Source of the DNA: Chitinophaga varians | GTDB taxonomy: Bacteria; Bacteroidota; Bacteroidia; Chitinophagales; Chitinophagaceae | Reading direction: 5' to 3' | NCBI RefSeq assembly: GCF_012641275.1 | Contig: NZ_JABAIA010000002.1 | Location: 1,550,001-1,614,000, forward strand | Length of the DNA stretch: 64,000 nucleotides | Shown: piece by piece, positions 1 through 9,900 of the stretch | Layout: each line of letters starts with the position of its first letter | Position numbering within the stretch: position 1 is the stretch's first letter | The notes under the pieces: generated by a model | Database searches by the model: none | What the model was told of the DNA's origin: nothing | The model's input: the letters and a program-made list of their open reading frames with translations, nothing else | Program-made: the position numbers and the translations under genes

Positions 1-31
1 ACCAGCATTTATTGACTTTAAAACAAACCAC

Positions 32-1054
32 ATGGAAATAGGTATTGACAGCTTTGCTGCCACCAAATCACAAAGCAGCGGCCACAATGCGGCAGCTGAT
101 ATGCAGGAAATGGACAATCTGCTGGAGCGGATCATCCTGGCGGACCAGGCTGGCCTGGCCGTGTTCGGGCTGGGGGAGCATCACCGCCGGGAGTTCCTGG
201 ATTCGGCCTCAGTGCTGATACTGGCTGCTGCTGCTGCCCGTACAAAAAACATTAAACTCACCAGCGCGGTAACGGTATTGAGTGCTGCTGATCCGGTGCG
301 GGTATTTCAGAGTTTTGCCACGCTGGACATTATTTCCAAAGGAAGAGCGGAGATGGTGGTAGGCCGTGGGTCTTTTATTGAGGCCTTTCCGCTTTTCGGG
401 TACAACCTGGATGATTATGACGCCTTGTTCACTGAAAAGCTGGACCTGTTGTTAAAGATAAGAGACCATGAGCGGGTGGACTGGAGCGGGAAGTTCAGGG
501 CGCCGTTGCAAAATGCGCCTATTTATCCGCGGCCGGTGCAGCAGCCGTTGCCCATATGGGTGGGCGTAGGCGGTACGCCACAGTCATTTGTACGGGCAGG
601 CATGCTGGGACTTCCTTTGATGGTGGCGGTGATCGGTGGGGAAACGCACCGGTTCAGGCCCTTAGTGGACCTCTACCGCGAAGCTGGTGCCAAGGCGGGT
701 CATCCCGAAGAGCAGTTGCAGGTGGGATTGCATTCGCTGGGATATATTGCGCAAACATCGCAGCAGGCGAGGGACGAGTTTTTCCCGGGGTACGCGGAAG
801 TGTTTACCCGCATCGGGAAGGAGAGAGGCTGGGGACCTGTGACACGCGCCCAGTTTGACGCGCAGAACGGTCCTACAGGAGCTTTGCTGGTAGGCAGCCC
901 GCAGGAGGTGGCCGACAAAATCAGGCGTCATAGTGAGGCGCTGGGTGGCATCAGCCGGTTCACCTTCCAGATGGACAACGCCAACCTGCCACATGATAAG
1001 CTCATGAACTCCATTGAGCTGATAGGGAAAGAAATTGTTCCGTTATTGAAATAG
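32..1054 (+). CDS. LLM-class flavin-dependent oxidoreductase
   Basis: A 340-residue protein of the luciferase-like monooxygenase (TIM-barrel) superfamily. These enzymes use reduced flavin, usually FMNH2 supplied by a separate reductase, to oxidise small organic substrates in the cytoplasm. The N-terminal MEIGIDSFA strand, the GLGEHHR segment near residue 46 and the VVGRGSF segment near residue 109 fit the LLM class, and the length is normal for the family. The ATG at 32 is the first in frame and leaves only 31 bases of upstream sequence, so the promoter and any upstream operon partner are unseen. A weak hairpin with a T run (1057-1081) follows. The substrate cannot be inferred. Confidence 0.88.
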   Translation: MEIGIDSFAATKSQSSGHNAAADMQEMDNLLERIILADQAGLAVFGLGEHHRREFLDSASVLILAAAAARTKNIKLTSAVTVLSAADPVRVFQSFATLDIISKGRAEMVVGRGSFIEAFPLFGYNLDDYDALFTEKLDLLLKIRDHERVDWSGKFRAPLQNAPIYPRPVQQPLPIWVGVGGTPQSFVRAGMLGLPLMVAVIGGETHRFRPLVDLYREAGAKAGHPEEQLQVGLHSLGYIAQTSQQARDEFFPGYAEVFTRIGKERGWGPVTRAQFDAQNGPTGALLVGSPQEVADKIRRHSEALGGISRFTFQMDNANLPHDKLMNSIELIGKEIVPLLK

Positions 1055-1056
1055 TC

Positions 1057-1125
1057 CAGGAGGCTCCTGAGGATATTTTTTGACAATGATGTAAACGACT
1101 GCAACTTTTTCTGTTTCCAGTCGTC
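1057..1125 (+). terminator. weak terminator-like hairpins after the LLM gene
   Basis: CAGGA/TCCTG (1057-1061 and 1065-1069) is followed by a T run at 1075-1081. A second arm pair, ACGACTG and CAGTCGT (1095-1101 and 1118-1124), is followed by CTTTAT. Both stems are short, so this is tentative. Confidence 0.35.
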
Positions 1126-1139
1126 TTTATGGTGCAACA

Positions 1140-1147
1140 TATGTTTG
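1140..1147 (+). promoter_or_regulatory. -7 promoter element TATGTTTG
   Basis: This matches the Bacteroidota -7 consensus TAnnTTTG, 19 bases before the ATG at 1167. I see no convincing TTTG at -33. Confidence 0.45.
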
Positions 1148-1166
1148 TTATAAATCTATCTAGACC

Positions 1167-2279
1167 ATGAAATCATTATCTGTATTCCTTCTCCTCGCAG
1201 GATGGAGCATCACTGCATTCGCCCAACAGGTACCCGTCATCCGGGCTACCTCTAAAACCGTCAGCATAAAAGATGGGCCTACTTTTATGAAGAACACCTG
1301 GACCATCGAGCCGGAAACAAAACCGGACATTTATCGCACTTCAGCGAAGAAAGTGGTTTTTTATACGGATGTGGATTCTATTTCCGTTCATGTGAAGCCC
1401 GGCCAACAGCAGGATTTTTATATCCTCCTGAATGGTAAAGACTCTGCTTTGACGAGGGTGGAATTTCAGCCTTCCCGGCTGGAGATGTTGAAAAAGGCTA
1501 AAAAATACAACTATGCTGATAAAAGGGAACTGCCGGCATTTACTTACCTGTCTCCCGATGATGAGGCGCTGAAACGTATTCGCCGGGAACTTAAACTGGA
1601 TTCCATTGCGGGCAGCGGTAATGAAATCTCCCAAATGATCAACCTGATGCACTGGGTACATGATATTATCCGGCATGATGGCAGCAGTAACAATCCTGCT
1701 GTAAGAAATGCCATCGGTATTATCGATGTGTGCAACAAGGAAAAACGGGGCGTCAACTGCCGTATGATGGCCACTGTATTGAATGAATGTTACCTCGCTA
1801 TGGGTTTCAAATCCCGCTTTCTGACCTGCATGCCCAAAGAACTGAAATTCGACGACTGCCATGTGATCAACATGGTATATTCAACCGAAAAACAAAAATG
1901 GGTGTGGATGGACCCTACCTTCAACGCCTATGTGATGAATGAAAAAGGCGAAGTGCTGGGACCGCAGGAAGTACGCGAACGGCTGATCAACGGGCAGACC
2001 CTCATCGTGAACCCCGATGCTAACTGGAACCGGAAAAATTCTGCCGTTAAAGAACAATATCTCGACAACTATATGGCCAAGAACCTCTACCGTCTGGAAT
2101 CTTCCGCTGCCAGTGGATATGACCAGGAAACACAGCAGGCAGGTAAATGGCTGACCTACGTACAGCTGGTGCCGCTGGACGGATTGAACCAGCAAAACAC
2201 CAAATCAGAAAATCTGAAATGGAACTCCTACAAAACTTTGATCACCAACAACCCGGACGTTTTCTGGGCGAAACCATAA
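1167..2279 (+). CDS. secreted transglutaminase-like (papain-fold) protein
   Basis: A 370-residue protein with a signal peptide (hydrophobic residues 4-18, cleavage after AFAQ) and a transglutaminase-like core. The catalytic triad of that superfamily can be read directly as Cys198 (GVNCRMM), His232 (DDCHVINMV) and Asp249 (WVWMDPTF). Members are periplasmic or surface peptidases, amidases or cross-linking enzymes. The order Cys-His-Asp and the WVWMDPT signature favour a working active site. A -7 element lies just upstream. The gene converges on the MFS gene with 13 bases between stop codons, and a palindromic repeat fills the junction. The substrate is unknown. Confidence 0.82.
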   Translation: MKSLSVFLLLAGWSITAFAQQVPVIRATSKTVSIKDGPTFMKNTWTIEPETKPDIYRTSAKKVVFYTDVDSISVHVKPGQQQDFYILLNGKDSALTRVEFQPSRLEMLKKAKKYNYADKRELPAFTYLSPDDEALKRIRRELKLDSIAGSGNEISQMINLMHWVHDIIRHDGSSNNPAVRNAIGIIDVCNKEKRGVNCRMMATVLNECYLAMGFKSRFLTCMPKELKFDDCHVINMVYSTEKQKWVWMDPTFNAYVMNEKGEVLGPQEVRERLINGQTLIVNPDANWNRKNSAVKEQYLDNYMAKNLYRLESSAASGYDQETQQAGKWLTYVQLVPLDGLNQQNTKSENLKWNSYKTLITNNPDVFWAKP

Positions 2280-2284
2280 TAACT

Positions 2285-2305
2285 CCCGGGGGCTAAAGCC
2301 CCGGG
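2285..2305. repeat. dispersed palindrome (REP-like), variant copy
   Basis: CCCGGGGGC-TAAA-GCCCCGGG, a hairpin with one bulged G, lies between the convergent genes ending at 2279 and 2293. Its centre supplies the TAG stop and its arm encodes the last residues (Arg-Pro-Gly-Leu) of the MFS protein. It probably also acts as a bidirectional terminator. It belongs to the family with copies near 20787, 47255, 47435 and 52693. Confidence 0.6.
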
Positions 2306-3447
2306 CGTTGATATTTGATACGTTTAAACAGCAGTATGAGTATCGCTATTGTCAGACATCCCACGGTGGACCAGACGACATTGGCGATACCATATCCTGC
2401 AATCCAATGCCCGCCTAACAGGGCGCCGGCCGTAACGGCAAGATTTCCGCAAGAAGTAAAAACACTGTTGATGAGTTCTGATGCCTGCGGCGCCGAAGAG
2501 GTGACCTGTATATTGCTGATCAGAAAGCCGCCGGCATGGACAAGCCCCCATATAACAACCAGCAATACCATTGGCATGAAACTGCCACCCAGCCAATATA
2601 ACAGCAGGTGCACTCCTGACAGTAACAACAGGAACAACAGCGTGGTGAGGTAAGGTTGCCTGCTCATATATCTTCCTGCGAGATAATTACCACCAATGCC
2701 CACCAGTCCGAATAACAACAACATGATACTGATAGTGCCGCCTTGCATGTGGGATACCTGCTTTAGAAAATCCGCCATGTATCCGTAGGTGGAATACATC
2801 GCGGTGATGATAAAAAAGGCCAGCGGTAAATTGGTCCACAGGAGACTGTTACGGAAGATGTTTGTCTGTGGCCCGGTTACCTTGGGACTGCCTGCTGTCA
2901 CCGGCGGTAGCCATATCTTTATGCCGATGAGGGCCAGCACATTAATAAAAGCCGTTATCAGAAAGGCCCCCTGCCAGTTGAGCATCGCGGAAATGAACGT
3001 GGCCAAAGGCACGCCCAATACGGTGGCGATGGTAAGGCCGGAGAAAATAATACTGACCGCTTTGGAGGTGTTTTGCTTATCACCGGTATTGATAGCTACC
3101 GACAATGCTATCGACCAATAAACCGGATGAAAAAAGGCGGGCAGCATCCTGATGATCAGCAGATGATAGAAACTGGTGGCGAAAGCAGAGAGCACATTCG
3201 CCACCGCAAAAATCAACAGTGAAAAAAGCAATAACGTCTTCCGGTTGATTTTTGAAAAGAGCATCATCATAAAAGGCCCGAAGAATGCCACGATCAGCGC
3301 GAAAGCGCTGAGCAGCCATCCGGCTTTGTCGATGGTGACATGAAAGGCCATTGCAATGTCCGGCAACACACCTATTACTCCAAATTCCGTAGTCGTAATA
3401 CCAAAGACACCCAACGCCAGCAACCAAAGATCTTTTTCAGTACGCAT
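2293..3447 (-). CDS. MFS transporter, drug/sugar efflux type (DHA1-like)
   Basis: A 384-residue inner-membrane transporter of the major facilitator superfamily with about 12 predicted helices. The first helix, ALGVFGITTTEFGVIGVLP, carries the TxEF signature of DHA1 and AraJ-like efflux permeases (motif D1 region). The loop between helices 2 and 3 has the basic FSKINRKTLL pattern. Proton-driven export of a small molecule is the usual role. It is divergent from an HxlR regulator gene at 3579, which suggests local control by that regulator. The last codons and the stop lie inside a palindromic repeat. Confidence 0.85.
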   Translation of the reverse strand: MRTEKDLWLLALGVFGITTTEFGVIGVLPDIAMAFHVTIDKAGWLLSAFALIVAFFGPFMMMLFSKINRKTLLLFSLLIFAVANVLSAFATSFYHLLIIRMLPAFFHPVYWSIALSVAINTGDKQNTSKAVSIIFSGLTIATVLGVPLATFISAMLNWQGAFLITAFINVLALIGIKIWLPPVTAGSPKVTGPQTNIFRNSLLWTNLPLAFFIITAMYSTYGYMADFLKQVSHMQGGTISIMLLLFGLVGIGGNYLAGRYMSRQPYLTTLLFLLLLSGVHLLLYWLGGSFMPMVLLVVIWGLVHAGGFLISNIQVTSSAPQASELINSVFTSCGNLAVTAGALLGGHWIAGYGIANVVWSTVGCLTIAILILLFKRIKYQRPGL

Positions 3448-3578
3448 AGAAAAATTTTTCCGGCAAAATTGCAGCGTGACTGTCTTAAAACTGTATACTG
3501 ACGATTTAGTGAGGCACTTTCCATTTGGTAAGTATCCCTTTTCAGGAGAGGTTTTGTACTTTAGCGGGAAATAGCCGT

Positions 3579-3938
3579 ATGCCTGAATTTTTTCACGATA
3601 AGAGGTTGTATTACACGCCGATCGAATTTGCGTTGGGCCATATCGGCGGAACGTGGAAAATGCCTATACTATGGCGTTTGCAGGAGAAGCCGCTACGGTT
3701 CAGTGAACTGAAAAAAGACATCCCGCATATTACAGATAAAATGCTGACCAGCCAGTTGAGAGAGCTGGAAAACAAAGACCTGATCAGCAGAATGGTTCAT
3801 CCGGTAGTGCCGCCAAAAGTGGAGTACAGCCTGACGGAGAAAGGAAAGAAAACCATTCCTCTCATAGAGACGATCATGAAATATGGCTATGATTTAATTA
3901 AGGAGGCGGGCATTGAATACCCGCCCAAAGAAAGTTGA
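3579..3938 (+). CDS. HxlR-family winged-helix transcriptional regulator
   Basis: A 119-residue cytoplasmic DNA-binding protein. The pattern IGGTWKMPILWRLQEKPLRFSEL, then DKMLTSQLRELENKDLISR, then PPKVEYSLTEKGK is the HxlR winged helix from end to end. I start at the ATG at 3579, just before MPEFFHDKR. An in-frame ATG at 3525 would put translation ahead of the likely -7 element TACTTTAG at 3557-3564. HxlR proteins often sense redox or aldehyde stress, and this one is divergent from an MFS exporter. Its TGA ends at 3938, one base before the convergent lyase gene's stop. Confidence 0.88.
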   Translation: MPEFFHDKRLYYTPIEFALGHIGGTWKMPILWRLQEKPLRFSELKKDIPHITDKMLTSQLRELENKDLISRMVHPVVPPKVEYSLTEKGKKTIPLIETIMKYGYDLIKEAGIEYPPKES

Positions 3939-6827
3939 TCACAGCTTCACTACCTTCTTAACGATCTGTTTCCCCTGGCCGCTCAGTACCAGCCAATACA
4001 TGCCAGGCCGTACATTGGCCAGCGGTACTTCAAACTGTTGCCGTCCATTCAGTTTTTCTGTCCGTAGCACTTTACCTGCTGCATCCCGCAGCTCTGCCTG
4101 TTGCCAGGGCGTTGCCGTTTGTACCCGTATGTAATCGTTTGCAGGGTTGGGGGAAAGCGTCACGTTACTGGTGGAGGCCTCATGCCCTGCCATCATGGCC
4201 TGAAAGGTGGTGTTGCTGTTGCTGCAGACGAGTACCGGCCGCTGTGTGGAGTCGCTGCCTTCGCGGGAGGTGAAGATAGCGTCTGTTGTGGACCCTGCAA
4301 GCCCGGACACCAGTTTCAGTGTCAGGATGCCATCTGCCGCCTTCTCTGTGAGCGCGATATCTGTCACGTCCCATTCTGCGAAATTGCCTGCACCGCGTCC
4401 GGTGATGGTATCTACCGCTTTGATGACAGCGGGTTTGTTGCTGTCGGTGATGCCGGATTCCGTCCAGCTGTCGTTGCTCACGTACTGGGCGATCCAGGGC
4501 ACGGTGGCGATGCCGGTATTGGCATAGTTCACATACATGCGCAGCTTCACCTGGTTGGTGCCTGCCGGCAGACCGCTAACGTTGAACTTCAGAAATATTT
4601 CCCGGTTGTAACTGGTGCCTGCGTCCTGTTTCAGTACAAGGCTGCCGGTGCCATAGTTGGTATTGTTATAGGTGCCGCCTCTGACATAAGCGTCTGCTAT
4701 GGCAGTAACGGTGGACGCGGAATACACTGGTGTGTTATTATTGACATGATACACCGCTGTGGAACCGGCATACGGGCCGGAAGGCAGGCTGGCTGCCAGT
4801 TGCCGCGTTTGTGCAATGCCTGGCAAGGTCAGGTAAATATTGACCGGTGCGGAAGACTGCGCCGGATCTGCCACAGACACTGTCACATCTGTAGATCCGA
4901 TACCGCGCAGCAGCAGGGCACAAGGCCGGTCAACCGTAATGGTCACGGAATCTTTATGAAAGGTGCCTGCCTGGTAAAACACCAGTTGCCGGATGTTGAG
5001 CCCCGCGTGGTATACGGCCTGTATATCGGCGGTGTTCTGTTCTATCCGTACGGCGGTGGTATCGTAGGTGTTCATGTCCTGCCCGGGAAGCACGTAGTAA
5101 GCGTAGCTGCCGTTCGCCGGTGCGGTGCCATGGTCCAGCCATAGCTGGAACACGTTCATGTTCTGTATGGTAGTACTGCCGCCGTTGTTGATACTTCTCC
5201 AGGTGCCTGACTGCGATTGCATGCTCAGTTGCAGCTGTCCGCCGGCAGGGAAATAATAACTGATGCCGTTATGCGTGATCCATTTGAGGGTATTGTTGTA
5301 ACTGTATGTGCCGTTGCTGATGGTGCTGACGGCGCCGTTGATTTTCGCGGAAACGGTGCCGTTGAGCAGGCACTGGTTCACCGTAGTGTTAATGGGTTGT
5401 GCTGCCGTAGAGGTGATGCCGGCGCCCAGGCAAACCACTTCTTTATCAAAGAAGAACCAGGCTTTGCGTGCTTGCGTGCTGTAGTCGGAGAACTGCAGGG
5501 CAGACACGCCGTACAGCGAGTCAGACACGCCGCCTGCAAAGGCCGTCGTACCGAAATTGACGCCCCATGGGGACCGTACCGGGAAAGTGGTGATATATGG
5601 CACCGTTGTTCCGGGGATATGGCTCCAATCCCATACCGGGGGAATATTATAGTAATCATTGCCGTTGGCGGCAATATGGGTGGACCCGTCTGAGAGGTAG
5701 TAACCTTTCAGGTTTTCACCGTTGCCGTTTTCCTGTTTGGCGGTGCGGGTAGAAGTGAGGTGTAGCCCGAACAGGTAGCCGGTACGATGATGCAGCGTAT
5801 AGTCGGAGCGCCAGAAATGCGTATGCAGCGCCGGTAGCTGATACCCCGGCGGCTGGGTACCGTTGAGCCGTGCAATGTTATCGTCGTACTCGGCCACGTT
5901 GGCGGTGTCCAGCACTTTAAGTTTTTGCAGCAGGCTGGTAACGCCTACCTGGAGATTGTTCTCCCGGCTGATACTGCGGCCGTTGGTGCCGAAGTCGATG
6001 TATTTGGAGCGCATGGCTTTGAGGAAACCATTGCGTACAAAGCCGCTGAAGATGGCCAGTTTGCTGCCGGAGAGCGCATAGGAGGTGCCTCGCAGGTAGT
6101 AGGCTACTTTTATCTCGCCGTCAACGAACACGGAGCCATAACCATAGATGTACAGTTGTGGTCCGTGTTGCTGGTAGGAGTAATCGTGCTGTATGCCTTC
6201 CGCGGTGGTGAGCACCAGCGGATAAAAGGCTTCGTTCACGCTATACTGCATCAATGAATCATTGGCGGTAAGGCAGGAACGGTACATGAAGTGGGTGGCT
6301 TCGTCCAGCTTGTTGGCCCCGGTTTGTTTGGTGGGGTTACCACGGCTCATCTGGGTGAGCAGCGCGTTGCGCAGGCTGCCCAGGCTTTGAGGCGCCGTCT
6401 CCAGCATAATCAGTATTTCGCCGATGCGTTGTGGATTGGAGATATCGTTATGGTACCAGTTCCAGCTTTTAGGATCGGTGGTGTTCCAGTAGGTCAGTGC
6501 ATTGGCCATCGCGGTAAACAGCGTAGCGCTGTGATAGTAGGAGCTGGCCGGTTTCGTATAGGCTTGCGCGAAGGCTTTCACCCGGTTGATATGTGTGTCT
6601 GCTGTGTAGGTGGTGGAGCTGTAGGCGTAACTCACATCGGGCCAGGAGCCGTTGGCCTGCAAGGTGGCCAGCGTGGCGGTGACGTTGTTGTCCAGCGTGG
6701 TGGTATTGGAGGCCTGCGCAAGCAGTTCCTCCCGGATACGGTCCATGATGGTGGTATATTCCGTTTGGGCCGTTGCGCCGATGGTATGGAACAGCAGCCC
6801 GGCCAGGAGTAGAATTTTCATCTTCAT
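3939..6827 (-). CDS. polysaccharide lyase family 8 (hyaluronate/chondroitin/xanthan lyase-like) with T9SS signal
   Basis: A 962-residue secreted lyase that cleaves uronic-acid polymers by beta-elimination, leaving unsaturated ends. Residues 1-21 are a signal peptide. The alpha-toroid holds Asn172 (TGAN), His221 (QQHGPQ), Tyr230 (YGYG), Arg284 and Arg288 (GRSISR) and Glu371 (NGEN), with spacings matching those of Pedobacter chondroitinase AC. The super-sandwich signature VWDWSHIPGTT lies near residue 398. About residues 700-870 form a DNRLRE/CBM96-like domain (AYVRGGTYNNTNYG). The last 70 residues (SPNPANDYI... KVVKL) are a type A T9SS sorting domain, so the enzyme is exported through the outer membrane. 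Its partners are the adjacent regulator, SusC/D and GH88. PL8 includes hyaluronan, chondroitin and xanthan lyases; the exact substrate is open. Confidence 0.93.
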   Translation of the reverse strand: MKMKILLLAGLLFHTIGATAQTEYTTIMDRIREELLAQASNTTTLDNNVTATLATLQANGSWPDVSYAYSSTTYTADTHINRVKAFAQAYTKPASSYYHSATLFTAMANALTYWNTTDPKSWNWYHNDISNPQRIGEILIMLETAPQSLGSLRNALLTQMSRGNPTKQTGANKLDEATHFMYRSCLTANDSLMQYSVNEAFYPLVLTTAEGIQHDYSYQQHGPQLYIYGYGSVFVDGEIKVAYYLRGTSYALSGSKLAIFSGFVRNGFLKAMRSKYIDFGTNGRSISRENNLQVGVTSLLQKLKVLDTANVAEYDDNIARLNGTQPPGYQLPALHTHFWRSDYTLHHRTGYLFGLHLTSTRTAKQENGNGENLKGYYLSDGSTHIAANGNDYYNIPPVWDWSHIPGTTVPYITTFPVRSPWGVNFGTTAFAGGVSDSLYGVSALQFSDYSTQARKAWFFFDKEVVCLGAGITSTAAQPINTTVNQCLLNGTVSAKINGAVSTISNGTYSYNNTLKWITHNGISYYFPAGGQLQLSMQSQSGTWRSINNGGSTTIQNMNVFQLWLDHGTAPANGSYAYYVLPGQDMNTYDTTAVRIEQNTADIQAVYHAGLNIRQLVFYQAGTFHKDSVTITVDRPCALLLRGIGSTDVTVSVADPAQSSAPVNIYLTLPGIAQTRQLAASLPSGPYAGSTAVYHVNNNTPVYSASTVTAIADAYVRGGTYNNTNYGTGSLVLKQDAGTSYNREIFLKFNVSGLPAGTNQVKLRMYVNYANTGIATVPWIAQYVSNDSWTESGITDSNKPAVIKAVDTITGRGAGNFAEWDVTDIALTEKAADGILTLKLVSGLAGSTTDAIFTSREGSDSTQRPVLVCSNSNTTFQAMMAGHEASTSNVTLSPNPANDYIRVQTATPWQQAELRDAAGKVLRTEKLNGRQQFEVPLANVRPGMYWLVLSGQGKQIVKKVVKL

Positions 6828-6835
6828 AACAGTGG

Positions 6836-6852
6836 GATTTGTAACAAATCTA
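6836..6852 (-). promoter_or_regulatory. lyase promoter: TAGATTTG with overlapping dyad
   Basis: On the minus strand TAGATTTG (6852-6845) fits TAnnTTTG, 17 bases before the lyase ATG. An odd-length dyad GATTTGT-A-ACAAATC (6836-6850 on the plus strand) overlaps it. No -33 TTTG is visible, as expected for a promoter that needs an activator such as the neighbouring hybrid regulator. Confidence 0.5.
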
Positions 6853-6905
6853 CGGATACCGGCGCTGGCAGCGGGGTGGTTTTTCAGAGAGAATAGGGGG
6901 AATTT

Positions 6906-9900
6906 TCACAATTCCGGCGTTTCGGCGAACTCAGAAGGCGTTTTCCCGAACTGTTTTTTGAACTCCCGGGAGAAATATTTACGGTCGTTGTACCCCACCA
7001 TATAGGCAACCTGGTAGACGGTATGCTGACGGGTACGGATCAACGCCGCGGCCTTTTTGAGGCGCAGCGATTTCACAAAGTCATTCACCGACATATTGGT
7101 GACGGCCTTCAGTTTCTTATACAGCACTGGCTGGCTCATGGCCACCTTGCGGGCCAGCATCTCCACGCCGAAGTCCGGATCATCCATATGTTCTTCCACG
7201 AGGGCTATGACTTTTTCCAGGAAAGCATTGTCCAGGCTGTTGGGCAACGGGTCGGGGACGACTGCTTCCGTTTGCAGCTGCCGGCTGTAACGTTCGCGCA
7301 TCTTTTCACGGGAGGCGATCAGGTTACGGATATTCAGTGCCAGCACCCTGGTACTGAATGGTTTGGTGAGATACAGGTCGGCGCCGGTTTCGAGGCCGCT
7401 CACATGATCGGCCTGTGAACTTTTGGCGGTGAGCAGCACTACCGGAATGTGACTGGTGCGTTCGTCGGTTTTAAGGGCTGTGCAGAATTGCAGCCCGTCC
7501 ATTTCCGGCATCATCACATCGCTGATAATAATGTCGGGGATCTGTGTGGTGGCGGCAGCCAGGCCGGCGGCCCCGTTTTCACTTTCCAGTACCTTGTATT
7601 GTTCCTGGAAGGTTTGACGGATAAGGGCGCGCAGCTCCGGATTATCTTCCACAATGAGAACGGTAAAAGGCTGCGGGGTATCGGTAGCAACGGTATCTGC
7701 TGCTTCTGCGGACAATGGCATTTTCAGCGGTGCGGCCGGCAGCGCGGGCTCTCCGCCAACGGTGTGCTGCGTGCCCCCGAAATGCCGGAAGCCTAAAGGA
7801 AGACTAACGGTAAAGCAGGTACGGCCTTCTTGCGCTGCGACAGAGGGTTCACTTTCTACTGTCAGTGTGCCTTTGTGTTGCTCCACAATATTTTTGGACA
7901 ACGCCAGCCCGATACCGTAACCGGTGTTTTGCAGGCCATGGTCCTGTACCTGGAAAAAATTGGTGAACAGCTTGTCCAGGTATTCGGGAGCGATACCGCG
8001 ACCGTTATCGGTGACGGTGATCACCATGTTTTGTTTTACCTGGGACACATGCAGTTGTATACGGCCGCCGTCGGGCGTGAATTTAAAGGCGTTGGTCAGC
8101 AGGTTGAAGAACACTTTCTCCAGCTGTTCCCGGTCGAAGTAAACCAGCGCATGTTCCACATCATGCCGGAAAGCGATGCTGATATTACGGTCCAGCGACA
8201 GCTCCCGGAAACTGCTGTAGATCTGATCGAGGAAGGGTATCAGGTCTTGTTCCTGCACATGCAGCGTCAGATGGTTGGTCTCCGCCTTCCGGAAATCCAT
8301 CAGCTCATTTACCAGCTTCAGCAGCCGGTCGGCGTTGTTGCGGAGCTGCGACAGCGTGGCCTGTAACGGGTCGTCCTTCTTCAGGGTGTCTATCATTTTC
8401 TCCACTGGCACCAGCAATAAGGTAAGGTGTGTCCTGATTTCATGAGACACATGGGTGAAGAAGTTCAGTTTCACCTGGTGCAATTCTTCTTCTTTGTGCA
8501 GCAGGGCCCAGAGGAAAAAGAAACGGGTGACGAGGAATATCAGTAAAATGACCCCCATTGCATAAATGGCATAGGCCCACCAGGTGCGCCAGAAAGGGGG
8601 AAGGATGGTGATCTCCATTTTGGCAGGTTCGCTCCATATGCCATCATTGTTGGCGCCTTTCACCCAGAATGTATAATGGCCGGACGATAAATTGGTGTAA
8701 GTGACGGCAGGGTTGGCGGTCTCTATCCAGTTGCCGTCACCGCCCTCCAGCCGGTAGGCGTAGCGGTTTTTGTTGCTTTTGATATAATTGAGCAACGCAA
8801 ATTCCAGGGTGAACACATCCTGGTTGTATTGGAAGCGCAGCGCCCGGGTATGACTGATATCCTTTTCCAGCAGGTTGTCTTTTTGACCGATGCCCACCGG
8901 GTTGTTGAACAAACGCAGGCCGGTAAAGCGGATCGGCGAGGGGTGGGTGTTAGTGATGATTTTTTCCGGATAGAAACTGGTGATGCCGTTATACCCGCCA
9001 AAGAGGAATTCACCCCGACTGTCGCGCAGGAAAGAGTTGTAGTTGAACACGTTGCCGGCAATGCCATCGCTGACGGTATACGTCTGGAACTTGTTACGGG
9101 CGGGGTCCAGCCGGGCCAGCCCGTTATGGGTGCTGATCCACAGATAATGCTGGTCATCTTCCAATAGCCCCAGCACATTGTCATTCGGCAGGCCGTCTTT
9201 CTCCCTGTAATGTGTTGTTTGTTGCAGGTCGGCGTTGTATCTGACCAGCCCTCCGAAATACAGGCTTACCCAGATATTGTGTTTTGAATCTTCCTGGATG
9301 GAATTGATATATCCCTGTTGTAATACCCGCGCGGAATCCCCTTCCAGCACATACAGGCCGCTGATGGTGCCTACCAGGATGCGGTGACGGGTATCTTCCA
9401 GGATATAACGGATAGACTGCCGCCTGGCGATGCCCATGATCACGGTGTCTGCCTGCTGCTCCAGTTCAATGCCTTTGCGGTGGAACAAATACAGCTGCAC
9501 GTTGGTGCCTACCCAGAACCGGCCCCGGCTGTCTTCCAGCACGGAGGTCACCTCCCCTGAAAAGGTGGCAGGGTCTTTAGGGTTGTAGAGATAACGTCTG
9601 AAACCGCCGTTCTGCAACAGGTTCAGCCCACCGCCGTGGGTGCCGGTCCAGATATGGTGGTCTTTGTCTTCATACACTACCTTCACCAGGTTGGAACCGA
9701 GGCTGGCGGCATTGTTGACCTCATGTTTATAATAGGTGAAGCGGCCGGTGGCACGGTCATAATAATTGAGGCCGCCGCCTTCAGTGCCTATCCAGTAATT
9801 GTGGCGGGCATCTTCGTGTATGCTGCTGATCACGTTGTTGCTGATGCCATCCAGGGGAGGATGTTGCTGCCAGGCGGTAAACGAGCCGCCATCGGGGCGC

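Noticed and set aside
4101..5144. 347-codon plus-strand frame opposite the PL8 lyase
   Set aside because: It is antisense to a fully supported catalytic protein; its Cys/Gly-rich translation has no recognisable fold.
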